DNA from: JAWSVE01 sp033852115
Lineage (GTDB): Bacteria > Pseudomonadota > Gammaproteobacteria > Pseudomonadales > Cellvibrionaceae
NCBI GenBank assembly: GCA_033852115.1
Contig: JAWSVE010000002.1
Location: forward strand, 682,001-746,000
DNA length: 64,000 nucleotides
Direction of reading: 5' to 3'
Part shown: positions 1-8,151 of the stretch, in pieces
Numbering within the stretch: the first letter of the stretch is position 1
Layout of the letters: the number at the start of each line of letters is the position of its first letter
The notes under the pieces: model-generated
What the model was told of the DNA's origin: nothing
The model's database searches: none
The model's input: only the letters and a program-made list of their open reading frames with translations
Made by a program: the position numbers and the translations under genes

Positions 1-322
1 AGGGGGTGATAACAAGTTCGTTGGGCCGGGTGTCTAAACAATTGACGTTTATGTCAATGCCGTCGGGGTTGGATCGGGGAGTGTAAAACGGCTTGATGCC
101 ACAGTGTTTACAAAATGTATGCTTAGCGATGCCAGTATTGAATGAGTAGGTCGTAATATCGTCTTGACCTTTGATCAAATGAAAATCGTTCAGTGGAATA
201 ATGTAGTGAAGGAAGCCACCTTTTGTGCAAATAGTGCAGTTGCAGTTGATGGCATTTAAGGTCTCAGGTGCCTCTATTGAGAATTGAATCGCCTGACAGT
301 GGCAGCTTCCTTGATAGCGCAT
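1..322 (-). CDS. GFA/CENP-V family zinc protein, C-terminus cut off by window edge
   Basis: The reading frame starts at an ATG read leftward from 322 and runs off the window without a stop, so only about 107 residues are visible. The N-terminus shows the family signature: CHC near residues 7-9, CNCTIC around 32-37, and a CKHCG pair near residue 79. These cysteines bind structural and catalytic zinc in the glutathione-dependent formaldehyde-activating enzyme (Gfa/CENP-V) fold. Most small GFA proteins have no proven substrate, so formaldehyde chemistry is not implied. A second, different GFA protein lies at 19184-19522. The start is supported by alignment of the conserved N-terminal CxC; no strong ribosome binding site is seen. 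Confidence 0.85.
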   Translation of the reverse strand, partial: MRYQGSCHCQAIQFSIEAPETLNAINCNCTICTKGGFLHYIIPLNDFHLIKGQDDITTYSFNTGIAKHTFCKHCGIKPFYTPRSNPDGIDINVNCLDTRPNELVITP

Positions 323-402
323 GAGTACGGTGAGTGCCTGTTGTTGGCTGGTAAAGGGTGGTTGGTAAGGGTTAGCTGGGAACGGTTAGCTCGTAAGGTC
401 AG

Positions 403-975
403 TTAATCGCTGGTTTCACTATCGCTGTTGGTCGTCATTAGCGCTTCAGTGACGTCGTAATGCTCAAATAGCGAGGGGTAATGAGTCTGAACAAATTGTG
501 TGGCCGCTTCAATCTGATTTTGGATGCTTAGTTGATGTTGACCCGATTCACCAGATTCCACGGAAATGTCACCTATGTAGTTAATTTTGCCCTCGGTAAG
601 TGTGTATCGATATTGTGCTTGTTCACCTTCAACCAAAGAACCCTTAAGGGTTTTGCCAAAAACCATCTTGCGGCCTTGTGCATCACGCTTACTGTCGTCG
701 ATGTTGTAGGGATAGAAGGTGCCCGCGAGGCTCTGCTTGATGAGCACATATTCACCGTTGGCAGGCAGACTGTAATACTCGGCTAAGGATGTTGATATCC
801 TTTCATCTTCCCAGCGCACGAGTGATAGGGTTGCGAATCTTGGGTGGGAATCAGAGTTAAGCTTCACCAATACGAAACTCTCGTCCCCATCTAAGGTGGT
901 TGTGTCGCTTACTGGGCGAGCGATTACGGCGGATGCGATTAATAAGCTAAAACAGCTTAAGATAAAGCGTCGCAT
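403..975 (-). CDS. Hypothetical secreted protein
   Basis: A 190-residue protein with a clear signal peptide: a basic start (MRRF), a hydrophobic core to about residue 19, and a likely cleavage site after the AVIA stretch. The mature part is polar, with no membrane segment, no cysteine pair and no domain I recognise. It ends in an acidic serine-rich tail. It is probably periplasmic or exported. It is read in the same direction as the GFA gene at 1-322, with about 80 bases between them, so they may share a transcript. Function unknown. Confidence 0.65.
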   Translation of the reverse strand: MRRFILSCFSLLIASAVIARPVSDTTTLDGDESFVLVKLNSDSHPRFATLSLVRWEDERISTSLAEYYSLPANGEYVLIKQSLAGTFYPYNIDDSKRDAQGRKMVFGKTLKGSLVEGEQAQYRYTLTEGKINYIGDISVESGESGQHQLSIQNQIEAATQFVQTHYPSLFEHYDVTEALMTTNSDSETSD

Positions 976-1507
976 ATTGTCTCCTGATGACCTTTGGTTT
1001 CGAGCGAGTCATATTGCTCGGTACAAACGGACGCCTATCCTATCACGAATCATTCTCCTGTGTGCTCACCAGTGGTGCAGGTTGTTCGTCATTTCAGGCG
1101 TGTTAGATCATTGGTGTGGGAAGAGAGTTCGAGCGAATGCCACTGACGCTATCGAGGCTTCGACGTGTTTACTTAAGGCGTTAAAAAAGGTGTTAAAAAA
1201 AGTGCCGCAGAGCGGGTTAACCGATACGGCACACAAGGTTGGTCTATGAAAGCGTTTCGCTAATCGACTGACCGAAAACATGGATTGTAATCCCGTCAAG
1301 TGACTAGCGATGGATTTTCAGTTTTACTTTGCTCGTCAATTTCTAACAAACGCTAAAGTGACTGCAAAGATCGAGCGGGTGCTTAAATAGAGCAGCTATT
1401 TGGCTATCGAACGATTAAGCAGGCTTTTAAAACTGAAACCTTGAAACTGAATACTATTTCGTGGAAACTGGACTAAATATATTGGTTTCCTATGGCGAAA
1501 TTCTATT
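976..1507. other. Intergenic region without a recognisable gene
   Basis: This 532-base gap separates the secreted protein (leftward) from the TetR regulator (rightward), so it should hold both promoters. A rightward open frame crosses part of it (896-1249), but it starts inside the antisense of the neighbouring gene, lacks a ribosome binding site and has no family features. The only visible structure is a short direct repeat of GTTAAAAAA units near 1180-1201. I see no tRNA or hairpin terminator. Confidence 0.5.
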
Positions 1508-2146
1508 ATGAAACTGTTAGAAGTCAATACTGACGGGCGCCCGTCATTAGTCAGTAAAATTGCTGATGATGAGCATGCGGAAGTTGCGAAAAGAATCGTG
1601 GAGGCCTTTGCTGGCAAGGCTCGCGAGGTAGGTATTAAAACTATATTGCTCTCTGACCTGGCCAAATCTTTGGGTATGAGCAAGAAGACTCTTTACAAAT
1701 ATTTTCCCAGTAAAGAGGCAATTACCTATGAATTGATCGTGCGTTGGGAGCGGCGCGTGAACGAGCCGGTCGTTTTTATTGAAACAGATATCGTTGGTTC
1801 GATAAAAGGTTGGGCAAAACGCTGGGTCAATACAGATGCGCAGTTTTGTGTCGCATTTTGGCGTGACCTCAGATCAGAATACCCAGATTTATACAGCCAC
1901 TATGAAAAAGCATTCAGAGGGCGAGTCGAGATTATAAGGAAGATTATTTCGCCCTACATGAGAGAAGATCTAGCCCAAGATTTTTCTTGGGCAGCTTACC
2001 GAGCATTGCTGCGCAGTGCGGCTAGGCCTGAGATGTATCAACGATTGGGCATCAGCCGAGAGGAATGTATTCTAAACGCGGTAGATTTTTGGGTGGTTGC
2101 GGCATTAGATAAAGACAAAGTCGATGCTGCAACTAATGCTCAATAG
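1508..2146 (+). CDS. TetR/AcrR family transcriptional regulator
   Basis: A 212-residue one-component regulator. Residues about 21-70 form the TetR DNA-binding domain; the helix-turn-helix reads LAKSLGMSKKTLYKYFPSKE, the most conserved part of the family. The rest is an all-helical ligand-binding and dimerisation domain whose ligand cannot be read from sequence. Its stop codon overlaps the end of the convergent GGDEF/EAL gene by 7 bases, so the two genes are tail to tail and are not co-transcribed. The regulated target is unknown; autoregulation through the long upstream gap is plausible. Confidence 0.9.
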   Translation: MKLLEVNTDGRPSLVSKIADDEHAEVAKRIVEAFAGKAREVGIKTILLSDLAKSLGMSKKTLYKYFPSKEAITYELIVRWERRVNEPVVFIETDIVGSIKGWAKRWVNTDAQFCVAFWRDLRSEYPDLYSHYEKAFRGRVEIIRKIISPYMREDLAQDFSWAAYRALLRSAARPEMYQRLGISREECILNAVDFWVVAALDKDKVDAATNAQ

Positions 2147-4605
2147 CGTTTACCTTGTCGAGTCTCTTCGAGACGGTGAGCAGACTGTGAATTTGCTAAG
2201 CTAGGCGGTAACGCAAGTAATTCTCCAATAGGCATGGGCTTGGCATAAAGGTAGCCCTGTATCATGTAGCAACCTTGCTGTTGAAGAAAATCGCTTTGCT
2301 CTTGTGTCTCAACCCCCTCTGCGATAACAACAAAACCTAGCTTCTCCGCCATGGCTAACACCGCCGTCGTAATCGCCACATCATTGTGATTGTGAGGTAG
2401 CTCTTCAACGAACGACTTATCGATTTTCAGGTTGTCGATGCTGAAGTTTTTGAGGTAGGACAGTGAAGAGTAGCCTGTGCCAAAATCGTCAATTGAGATT
2501 TTAAAGCCTAAGGCATGCAATTTTCTCATGCGAAGCACGGCTTCCGGTACATCTTCCATCAGGATAGATTCGGTGATCTCAAGCTCTATTTCTCCAGCGT
2601 TTACATCGAAGTCTGCTATGGTCTTCTTCGCGAAATTGACGAAGTTCTTGCTATAGAATTGGCGGGGCGATAGGTTAATAGAGATACCTTTAATGCCTAA
2701 ATCAGACAATATAGGTCGGTGTGACGCAATTATTCGACAGGTCTCTCGAAAAACCCAATCGCCTAACTTAACGATTAACCCAGTCTCTTCGGCAACAGGG
2801 ATAAATCTATCCGGCGCCACAAAGCTGCCATCGTCCAAGCGCCAGCGTAAGAGTGCTTCTGCCCATTCGAAACAATTCGACCGGGTGTTGAACTGCGGTT
2901 GAAGATATAGCTCGAATTTATCGCGCAATATCGCTTTTCGTAAATTCGTTTCTAATTGGACTTTTTCTTGAACATAGTTATCGAGCTCCATAGAAAAATG
3001 AGCAACGCAATTTCTGCCCATGCTTTTAGCTTTGTAGAGCGCGATGTCTGCGTTGCGAATGAGGTGCTCAGCGCTATTTGCATCTTGTGGAAACCTGGCG
3101 ACGCCGATTGAGCAGGTTACCTCGATTGCGTGGCGGGAGATGTTGATCGGTTTGGTGACAACATGCAGTATGCGCTGAGTAACAGAATCGATCATTTCCT
3201 CTGTGAGCGCAGACTCCAAAAACACAATGAATTCATCACCACCCATCCGAGAAACAACGTCTTCCTCAAAAACTTCGTCCCGCAGACGTTGAGCAACAAT
3301 CGCAAGCAATCGGTCACCGGAATCATGGCCAAGTGAATCGTTTACGCGTTTGAAATTATCAAGGTCAATCAATAAAACCGCGAGCGGTGTGCTAATTTTC
3401 TTTGCAGAGGCCAGTCGAAAATTCAGGTGATCGTTAAAAAACCGACGATTGGGCAAATTGGTTAGAGGGTCGTGAAATGCGAGTTTTTCTAGCTCTATTT
3501 GTGCAGACTTTAGCTCGGTAATATCCATAACGGATCCGATGTAGCCCGTGATATCGTCTACTTCGGAGGGATTGTCCGTATCGCTGAGCGGCGCCATATA
3601 CTCGAGCAGCACTTTTTTGTCGGAATCATTTGGGTGGTTAAACTTGTATTCAATGACTCCTTGTTTGCCTGCCAGAGTTTGCTCGGTAATCAGCTTTTCG
3701 TAGCGGCGGCGGTCAGATGGTTCGATATATTGAAAAAACTCTTCTAGCTCACCTGTTTCGCTAACATGCGTGAATTGATGCCACATTCTGTTGGCAAAAA
3801 TTAAGTTATGTTTCTTGTCACGAAAATAGATGGCGATGGGTGAGTGTTCTGCCAGCGTTCGAAAACGTTGCTCTGATGCTGCTAACTTCCCGTTTTCATC
3901 ATATAGATTGTCTAATACTTGATTAAACGCTTGGGTTAAATCACCCACTTCATCGTCATTTTCAATGCCCGCTCGTCTCTTAGTTAATGGGTCATCGATG
4001 ATCTTAAGTGCAACGTGATTGAGTTTGGCCAGTGGTTTAAGTGTATTGCCGAGCAATTTTCTCGCGGCAAAGTAACAAATTAGCGCTGATATACCAAAAA
4101 TAATAACTTGGGCAATAAGTTCGAGACCTTGTTGTTTTTTTACAAAAGACAGGTTTCCCGTAATGGCTAATTTGCCTATGTAAGCGCCATCATCAAAGAT
4201 GTCTTTGATAATTAGTATATTGTTTCCCCGAATAGAGTTGTAACCAGAATCTTGTTGTGAAGAAATAGTTTCGCTGCAATCGGCTTGTTGGCTTCCGTCG
4301 GCAATATACTGTGTGAAAATTTTATTGTTTGTATTGTATAAACATAGTCGGTCAATATGTGGGTGGAATCTAGCGGCTTCTAGGTTGTGCGTCGCGGCGT
4401 TAGGGTCATTAAAGCGTAGCGATGCAATTGAACGGTTGCCTAGAATAATGCCGACGGTTTCTATGTCGTTGCTGAGACGTTGAGTTGATAATCGTGTGCC
4501 AATAATTTGTAGGCTAAAAATGCTAAAAATTATACCCATTAAAATACAGATCAGCAGTGCATTTAGGCATTTCGTTAGGATTGATTGTCGCTTACTCTTG
4601 GCCAT
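2140..4605 (-). CDS. Membrane GGDEF-EAL c-di-GMP enzyme with periplasmic sensor, HAMP and PAS (YfiN/DgcN-like front end)
   Basis: An 821-residue inner-membrane protein. Order: membrane helix (about 12-34), periplasmic sensor, membrane helix (about 160-182), HAMP linker, PAS domain (about 245-370), GGDEF domain and EAL domain. The GGDEF motif is intact, and the EAL domain keeps EAL, LEITES, DDFGTGYSSL and EGVET, so both diguanylate cyclase and phosphodiesterase activity are possible. The inhibitory RxxD site normally five residues before GGDEF reads FEED, so product inhibition is probably lost. The start overlaps the YfiR-like gene by 14 bases and has a good AAGGG site. In known YfiBNR systems periplasmic YfiR represses the membrane cyclase YfiN; that pairing is inferred here. 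Confidence 0.92.
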   Translation of the reverse strand: MAKSKRQSILTKCLNALLICILMGIIFSIFSLQIIGTRLSTQRLSNDIETVGIILGNRSIASLRFNDPNAATHNLEAARFHPHIDRLCLYNTNNKIFTQYIADGSQQADCSETISSQQDSGYNSIRGNNILIIKDIFDDGAYIGKLAITGNLSFVKKQQGLELIAQVIIFGISALICYFAARKLLGNTLKPLAKLNHVALKIIDDPLTKRRAGIENDDEVGDLTQAFNQVLDNLYDENGKLAASEQRFRTLAEHSPIAIYFRDKKHNLIFANRMWHQFTHVSETGELEEFFQYIEPSDRRRYEKLITEQTLAGKQGVIEYKFNHPNDSDKKVLLEYMAPLSDTDNPSEVDDITGYIGSVMDITELKSAQIELEKLAFHDPLTNLPNRRFFNDHLNFRLASAKKISTPLAVLLIDLDNFKRVNDSLGHDSGDRLLAIVAQRLRDEVFEEDVVSRMGGDEFIVFLESALTEEMIDSVTQRILHVVTKPINISRHAIEVTCSIGVARFPQDANSAEHLIRNADIALYKAKSMGRNCVAHFSMELDNYVQEKVQLETNLRKAILRDKFELYLQPQFNTRSNCFEWAEALLRWRLDDGSFVAPDRFIPVAEETGLIVKLGDWVFRETCRIIASHRPILSDLGIKGISINLSPRQFYSKNFVNFAKKTIADFDVNAGEIELEITESILMEDVPEAVLRMRKLHALGFKISIDDFGTGYSSLSYLKNFSIDNLKIDKSFVEELPHNHNDVAITTAVLAMAEKLGFVVIAEGVETQEQSDFLQQQGCYMIQGYLYAKPMPIGELLALPPSLANSQSAHRLEETRQGKRY

Positions 4606-5200
4606 CTTGTATTCCCTTTACTTTGATGGCGTGCGCTAATAAATCTGATCCAAAAGATACTCCAGCTTCCTTGGCAGGTTTAAGGTCAACCTCAAAGCCA
4701 TTGCGGACAACCACGTTGCCCGGCTTTTGCTCCTCTTCGATTCTTACTATGCGAATGGCTGACGGTATTTTTTGCGAGATGCAGCTATCACAAATTAACA
4801 GTGGCGTGTGTAACTCAAAATGTGTTTCGGTTTTTTTTAATTCTTCACCAAATACCAATACATCACATAAAGACCACTGCGTTTCTGAATGTGGTATGAC
4901 CGATATCGTGTGAGTGTTTATGGTGACGCCGTGAAGCTTGCGAAGTTCATTGGTGGAGCTGGGATTTCCTGCGGTACACAGGTTTAACTTAGGGGTCTCG
5001 TTAATTGTATATGCGCTATTATCACGATCCCATTTTACATAGCGAAGTAAATTAATAATGAGGTGCGCGCGTAAGACTTGTTCCTGTACTGCGTTATGTG
5101 GAGGTTGGGCTTGAGCTTGGGTATGAGGTGTTGCGATCAGTGCCAGCATCAGTGTTATGCTGATAAGAAATAAATGTTTTATTTCTTTGTTTGGTTTCAC
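4592..5200 (-). CDS. YfiR-family (DUF4154) periplasmic repressor of the adjacent cyclase
   Basis: A DUF4154/YfiR protein. The C-terminal part carries the family hallmark: a glycine-phenylalanine-glutamate-valine/leucine segment (NGFEVDLKPAKEAGVSFGSD) followed by a helix. Two cysteines in LLICDSC may form a disulfide. YfiR proteins sit in the periplasm and hold YfiN-type cyclases inactive. A GTG start at 5200 gives a textbook signal peptide (VKPNKEIKHLFLISITLMLA); the longer frame begins at an ATG at 5329, with another ATG at 5281, but those put about 25-45 polar residues before the hydrophobic core. The stop overlaps the start of the GGDEF/EAL gene, indicating translational coupling. Confidence 0.82.
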   Translation of the reverse strand: MKPNKEIKHLFLISITLMLALIATPHTQAQAQPPHNAVQEQVLRAHLIINLLRYVKWDRDNSAYTINETPKLNLCTAGNPSSTNELRKLHGVTINTHTISVIPHSETQWSLCDVLVFGEELKKTETHFELHTPLLICDSCISQKIPSAIRIVRIEEEQKPGNVVVRNGFEVDLKPAKEAGVSFGSDLLAHAIKVKGIQDGQE

Positions 5201-5586
5201 TGACTGAGTCCAATTCTTTCGCGGCCGGAGCAGGTGGATCAATAGCTTGTCTTTTGTAATCGTATTGGCAACGGCGCTCTTCATGTTGTGCTGCTGCCTT
5301 GACGTATTGTCGGCAACTTCAGCTATCACACTGCACGTGTGGAGCTACATAATGAGGTTGACGGCTTAAAACGAGCCTGTCCACTATCGTGCTGATTGTA
5401 ACGTACTCGCTCTTTATATGTCCTAACAAATGGCATTAAAATCTGGGAAAAGGCTATCAATATAACTGCTTTGTCTAACCACAACTTGAGTAAGTCAATT
5501 ATTTGATTAAACTGGCGCGTATAGTTGTATTTGTCGGCGATGGACTTAAGGGTGTATCGTTTTAAATGTTTAAAAGAGAGAAGTTT

Positions 5587-5823
5587 ATGGAACCTGCTTT
5601 AGTGTATAGCTCAGATATGTGTGGTTACTGTGTGGCGGCGAAACGTTTGCTGGAGCAGCAAGGCATTCCCTACCAAGAAATAAATGTCAGCAGAGAACCT
5701 GCTAAGCGGTTAGAAATGATGGAGCGCAGTGGGCGTCGTACTGTGCCGCAAATCTTTTTCGGTGATGAACATATCGGTGGGTTTACTGATTTGCAGGCTT
5801 ATTTTGCTAAGCAGCGCGGCTAG
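5587..5823 (+). CDS. grxC: Glutaredoxin 3 family protein
   Basis: A 78-residue glutaredoxin. The redox site is CGYC near the N-terminus; the common form is CPYC, and glycine at the second position also occurs in this family. The cis-proline segment RTVPQIF and the glutathione-binding GGFTDL motif are both present. It would reduce mixed disulfides using glutathione in the cytoplasm. The ATG at 5587 follows an AAGAGAGA site at good spacing; an upstream ATG at 5566 is also in frame and would add seven residues. It stands alone and is convergent with the DegV gene. Confidence 0.9.
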   Translation: MEPALVYSSDMCGYCVAAKRLLEQQGIPYQEINVSREPAKRLEMMERSGRRTVPQIFFGDEHIGGFTDLQAYFAKQRG

Positions 5824-5949
5824 GTTGCGCCGATAATAGTCGAGCATGACAGAGTGGCATAAGCATCGCGTGATGCCTGTGATATCTTTAGCTCAGGGGT
5901 CACACTTAACCGTGCCCCTGGATTGTGCCCCTGAATATTGTCTAAAGTC

Positions 5950-6870
5950 TTAGCTCCATTCTTGAGGTTCGGCTGCTAATGCCAATGAAAGAGAGCCGGG
6001 GCTTGTATAGATTCCTGCAGCTAGGCTTGCCACCGTCGGCACCAACATCAGTTTTTTCGCTGCAGCTTTCTCACTCAATGCTTTATAACCCGGCAATTCT
6101 TTTAGCTCGCTAAGTGGCCCTGCGTAAGTGACGGTAATGATGGGGCTATACAAACCGGACTCAATGCATTTGCTTGCGTGCGAAAACAAGGCCTGTGCTG
6201 CTTTATTAAAGCCGCGAATTTTTGCGGGTGAATGGGTGGAGTCGTTAACGTTACACACAATAGGGTGGATGCCAAGTGTATCAGCAATAAAAGCCTGGCT
6301 TGTGCTAACGCTATTTTCGTTACGGGTCTTCGAGCGCTTTTGTGCGATGCGGACCTCTTTGGGCAATATAAACGTGTGAATTTTTTCGGATAGCTTGTCC
6401 ATCTTGCGACGTACTGCGTCATCACTTTTTTCTTTTAGTAGACGTCTAATAGTTTCAATCGCCATCAATCCCTGTCCGGCAAACGCTGTGCGACTATCCA
6501 TGATTCGCACAGTGACCGATTTGTCGGTTAACTTCTTATTTACCCTGGCGAGAGCGGCGTTGGCATTGCTGTAGGTTTCTCCTTGGGTTCGGTTAACCGT
6601 TTGTACAATAATTCTATTGTAGCCTTCTTCAATTTTTTTGAGTATGGCGTTTTCAAAGTCATCTACTGTGGGAGGGGTGGTGTAGACGTCATTTTTTCGA
6701 TTAAAGGCATTCGAGGTAAATAATTCTGAAGCTGCTTTTTCATCACATGGATCGGTTTGCGTATCGCCATTGACGGTGTAGGTTAGTGGTACAAATGATA
6801 TGTTGTACTTTTTACACACCGAGCCAGGAAGGCTTCCTGCGGAATCGATAATGATTGCTGTTTTAGACAT
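5950..6870 (-). CDS. DegV family fatty-acid-binding protein
   Basis: A 306-residue DegV protein. The N-terminal IIIDSAGSLPGSVCKKY segment, the YTTPPTVDDF segment and the later PTVASLAAGIYTSPG tail fit the two-domain DegV fold. In Firmicutes, FakB members of this family bind fatty acids and hand them to the kinase FakA. No FakA-like gene is visible here, and in proteobacteria the role is less clear. It is convergent with glutaredoxin and lies just downstream of the DUF805-pilin gene on the same strand. Confidence 0.88.
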   Translation of the reverse strand: MSKTAIIIDSAGSLPGSVCKKYNISFVPLTYTVNGDTQTDPCDEKAASELFTSNAFNRKNDVYTTPPTVDDFENAILKKIEEGYNRIIVQTVNRTQGETYSNANAALARVNKKLTDKSVTVRIMDSRTAFAGQGLMAIETIRRLLKEKSDDAVRRKMDKLSEKIHTFILPKEVRIAQKRSKTRNENSVSTSQAFIADTLGIHPIVCNVNDSTHSPAKIRGFNKAAQALFSHASKCIESGLYSPIITVTYAGPLSELKELPGYKALSEKAAAKKLMLVPTVASLAAGIYTSPGSLSLALAAEPQEWS

Positions 6871-6931
6871 AATTTACCTGCCCTGTCTTGGGTGATTATG
6901 GTTATTCCGTTTTTAAAATTTGTTTGTCTGG

Positions 6932-7840
6932 TTACTGGCAGTTCGTTGGCCGGTATTCGGTAGCTAAGCTGCCACCACTACAGTCCCATTCAATATACCC
7001 GTCATTGTTAACGAGTGGTCTAAATACCAGTGTCTCACCCATAATTGAGTCAGCTTCTTTGCTGAATGAGACTGTGATAATTCCGCCTGTAGTGATATCA
7101 ATTGATTCGAGGTATGGCGAGCTCACCTTGTAGTGATGTCCGATATCAGCATTTTGTGCGGGAAAGTCTTGGTTTTCGATAGCGTAGGCTTCGACTCTTT
7201 CCTTAAGATCTGCTGTATAGGACATGGCTTCGGCAACAGGTATTTCATGAGTGCCGTTCGAGCGGAAGTCAATACCGCGATCTTCAAAGCCTGTTTGTGC
7301 CTGTTCAACGTAGCCTTGGTAGGCGGGTATAGCGACAGCCGCTAGGACTCCAATGATCACCAACAGGCTTAAAATAGGTGCAGCTAAACCGAAAACCCAG
7401 ACAGCGGTTGTGTTGGGCACCGTTTGCAACCCGTAGCTATTCGAGCCTTGCGTACCGCGACCAAAAATTAAAAATAGAATTACGGCGAAATTAATGAAGG
7501 GTAATAGTAGCAGTAGCGATAACCATCCACTTCGATCCATATCGTTCAAGCGGCGTTTCGCCATCCCAAACGTGCCGACAAAGGAAATGATGTAGCCGAG
7601 TATAATTAAGAGGCCAGCGACAGGGCCAATTTCTCCGGTGCCAGCGAAGGCGGCTGCGCCTGCGATAACCCCAGCGATAGCAATAGGCAGCATAGAAATA
7701 ATGCCCCACGCCCAGCTGTAAGCTAGATAGCGTAGGCGACCGATGCGGCCTTTCATGGTGAAGATTTTGGGTTGGTAGTCTGATTCTAAGCCAACGCCGC
7801 TTTGTCCTTGGGGGGTAGTGTAGGGGTTTACGCTGCTCAT
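6932..7840 (-). CDS. DUF805 membrane protein fused to a type IV pilin-like C-terminal domain
   Basis: A protein of about 302 residues. The first half (to about 150) is a DUF805 membrane domain: the opening FTMKGRIGRLRY segment, several hydrophobic helices and KRRLNDMDRSGW. After a linker comes a fourth hydrophobic helix ending LLVIIGVLAAVAIPAYQGYV, the sequence of a type IV pilin N-terminal helix. The remainder resembles a pilin head, with two cysteines at the very end (WDC and TNC), as in the pilin disulfide loop. The prepilin peptidase site is missing; DUF805 occupies its place. The ATG at 7840 is preferred because GAAAGG lies nine bases before it; an ATG at 7849 touches that site. Confidence 0.82.
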   Translation of the reverse strand: MSSVNPYTTPQGQSGVGLESDYQPKIFTMKGRIGRLRYLAYSWAWGIISMLPIAIAGVIAGAAAFAGTGEIGPVAGLLIILGYIISFVGTFGMAKRRLNDMDRSGWLSLLLLLPFINFAVILFLIFGRGTQGSNSYGLQTVPNTTAVWVFGLAAPILSLLVIIGVLAAVAIPAYQGYVEQAQTGFEDRGIDFRSNGTHEIPVAEAMSYTADLKERVEAYAIENQDFPAQNADIGHHYKVSSPYLESIDITTGGIITVSFSKEADSIMGETLVFRPLVNNDGYIEWDCSGGSLATEYRPTNCQ

Positions 7841-8151
7841 GGGTGGCATCCTTTCTCATCACTGCGGCAATAACATCATACATCGCTTGGTCGGCTACTG
7901 GGCGTGTTGCGATGTGGTGCGTTACGAGGTTAATAATGTTACGGGCTTGTTTGGAATTCGCCAATTATGGATATGGAGAATTGGGATGATTATTACGCCG
8001 TTTGTCGTTTAGCTGCGTATTCGGCGCGATCACTAGCGTAATTTTAGTCAAACTTTCGTGATATGGAGCATGGGCTTTAGCCAGCTAAAGCGCTCATTGT
8101 CTAGGAGATTTAGCTCCCTGACGTGTTCAGCTGTCTTGCTAGAGTGGATGG
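7841..8151. other. Intergenic region, no gene seen
   Basis: About 310 bases between the start of the DUF805-pilin gene and the end of dnaE2, both read leftward. It probably holds the promoter of the DUF805-pilin gene and the dnaE2 transcript end. I see no plausible small gene with a ribosome binding site, no tRNA and no strong terminator hairpin. Confidence 0.5.

Noticed and set aside
896..1249. Rightward open frame of 117 codons
   Set aside because: It begins inside the antisense of the secreted-protein gene, lacks a ribosome binding site, has an unusual composition and matches no family.
5893..5934. Inverted repeat TCAGGGG...CCCCTGA between glutaredoxin and DegV genes
   Set aside because: The loop is long and there is no T run on either side; it may be chance or a weak terminator, so it was not listed.
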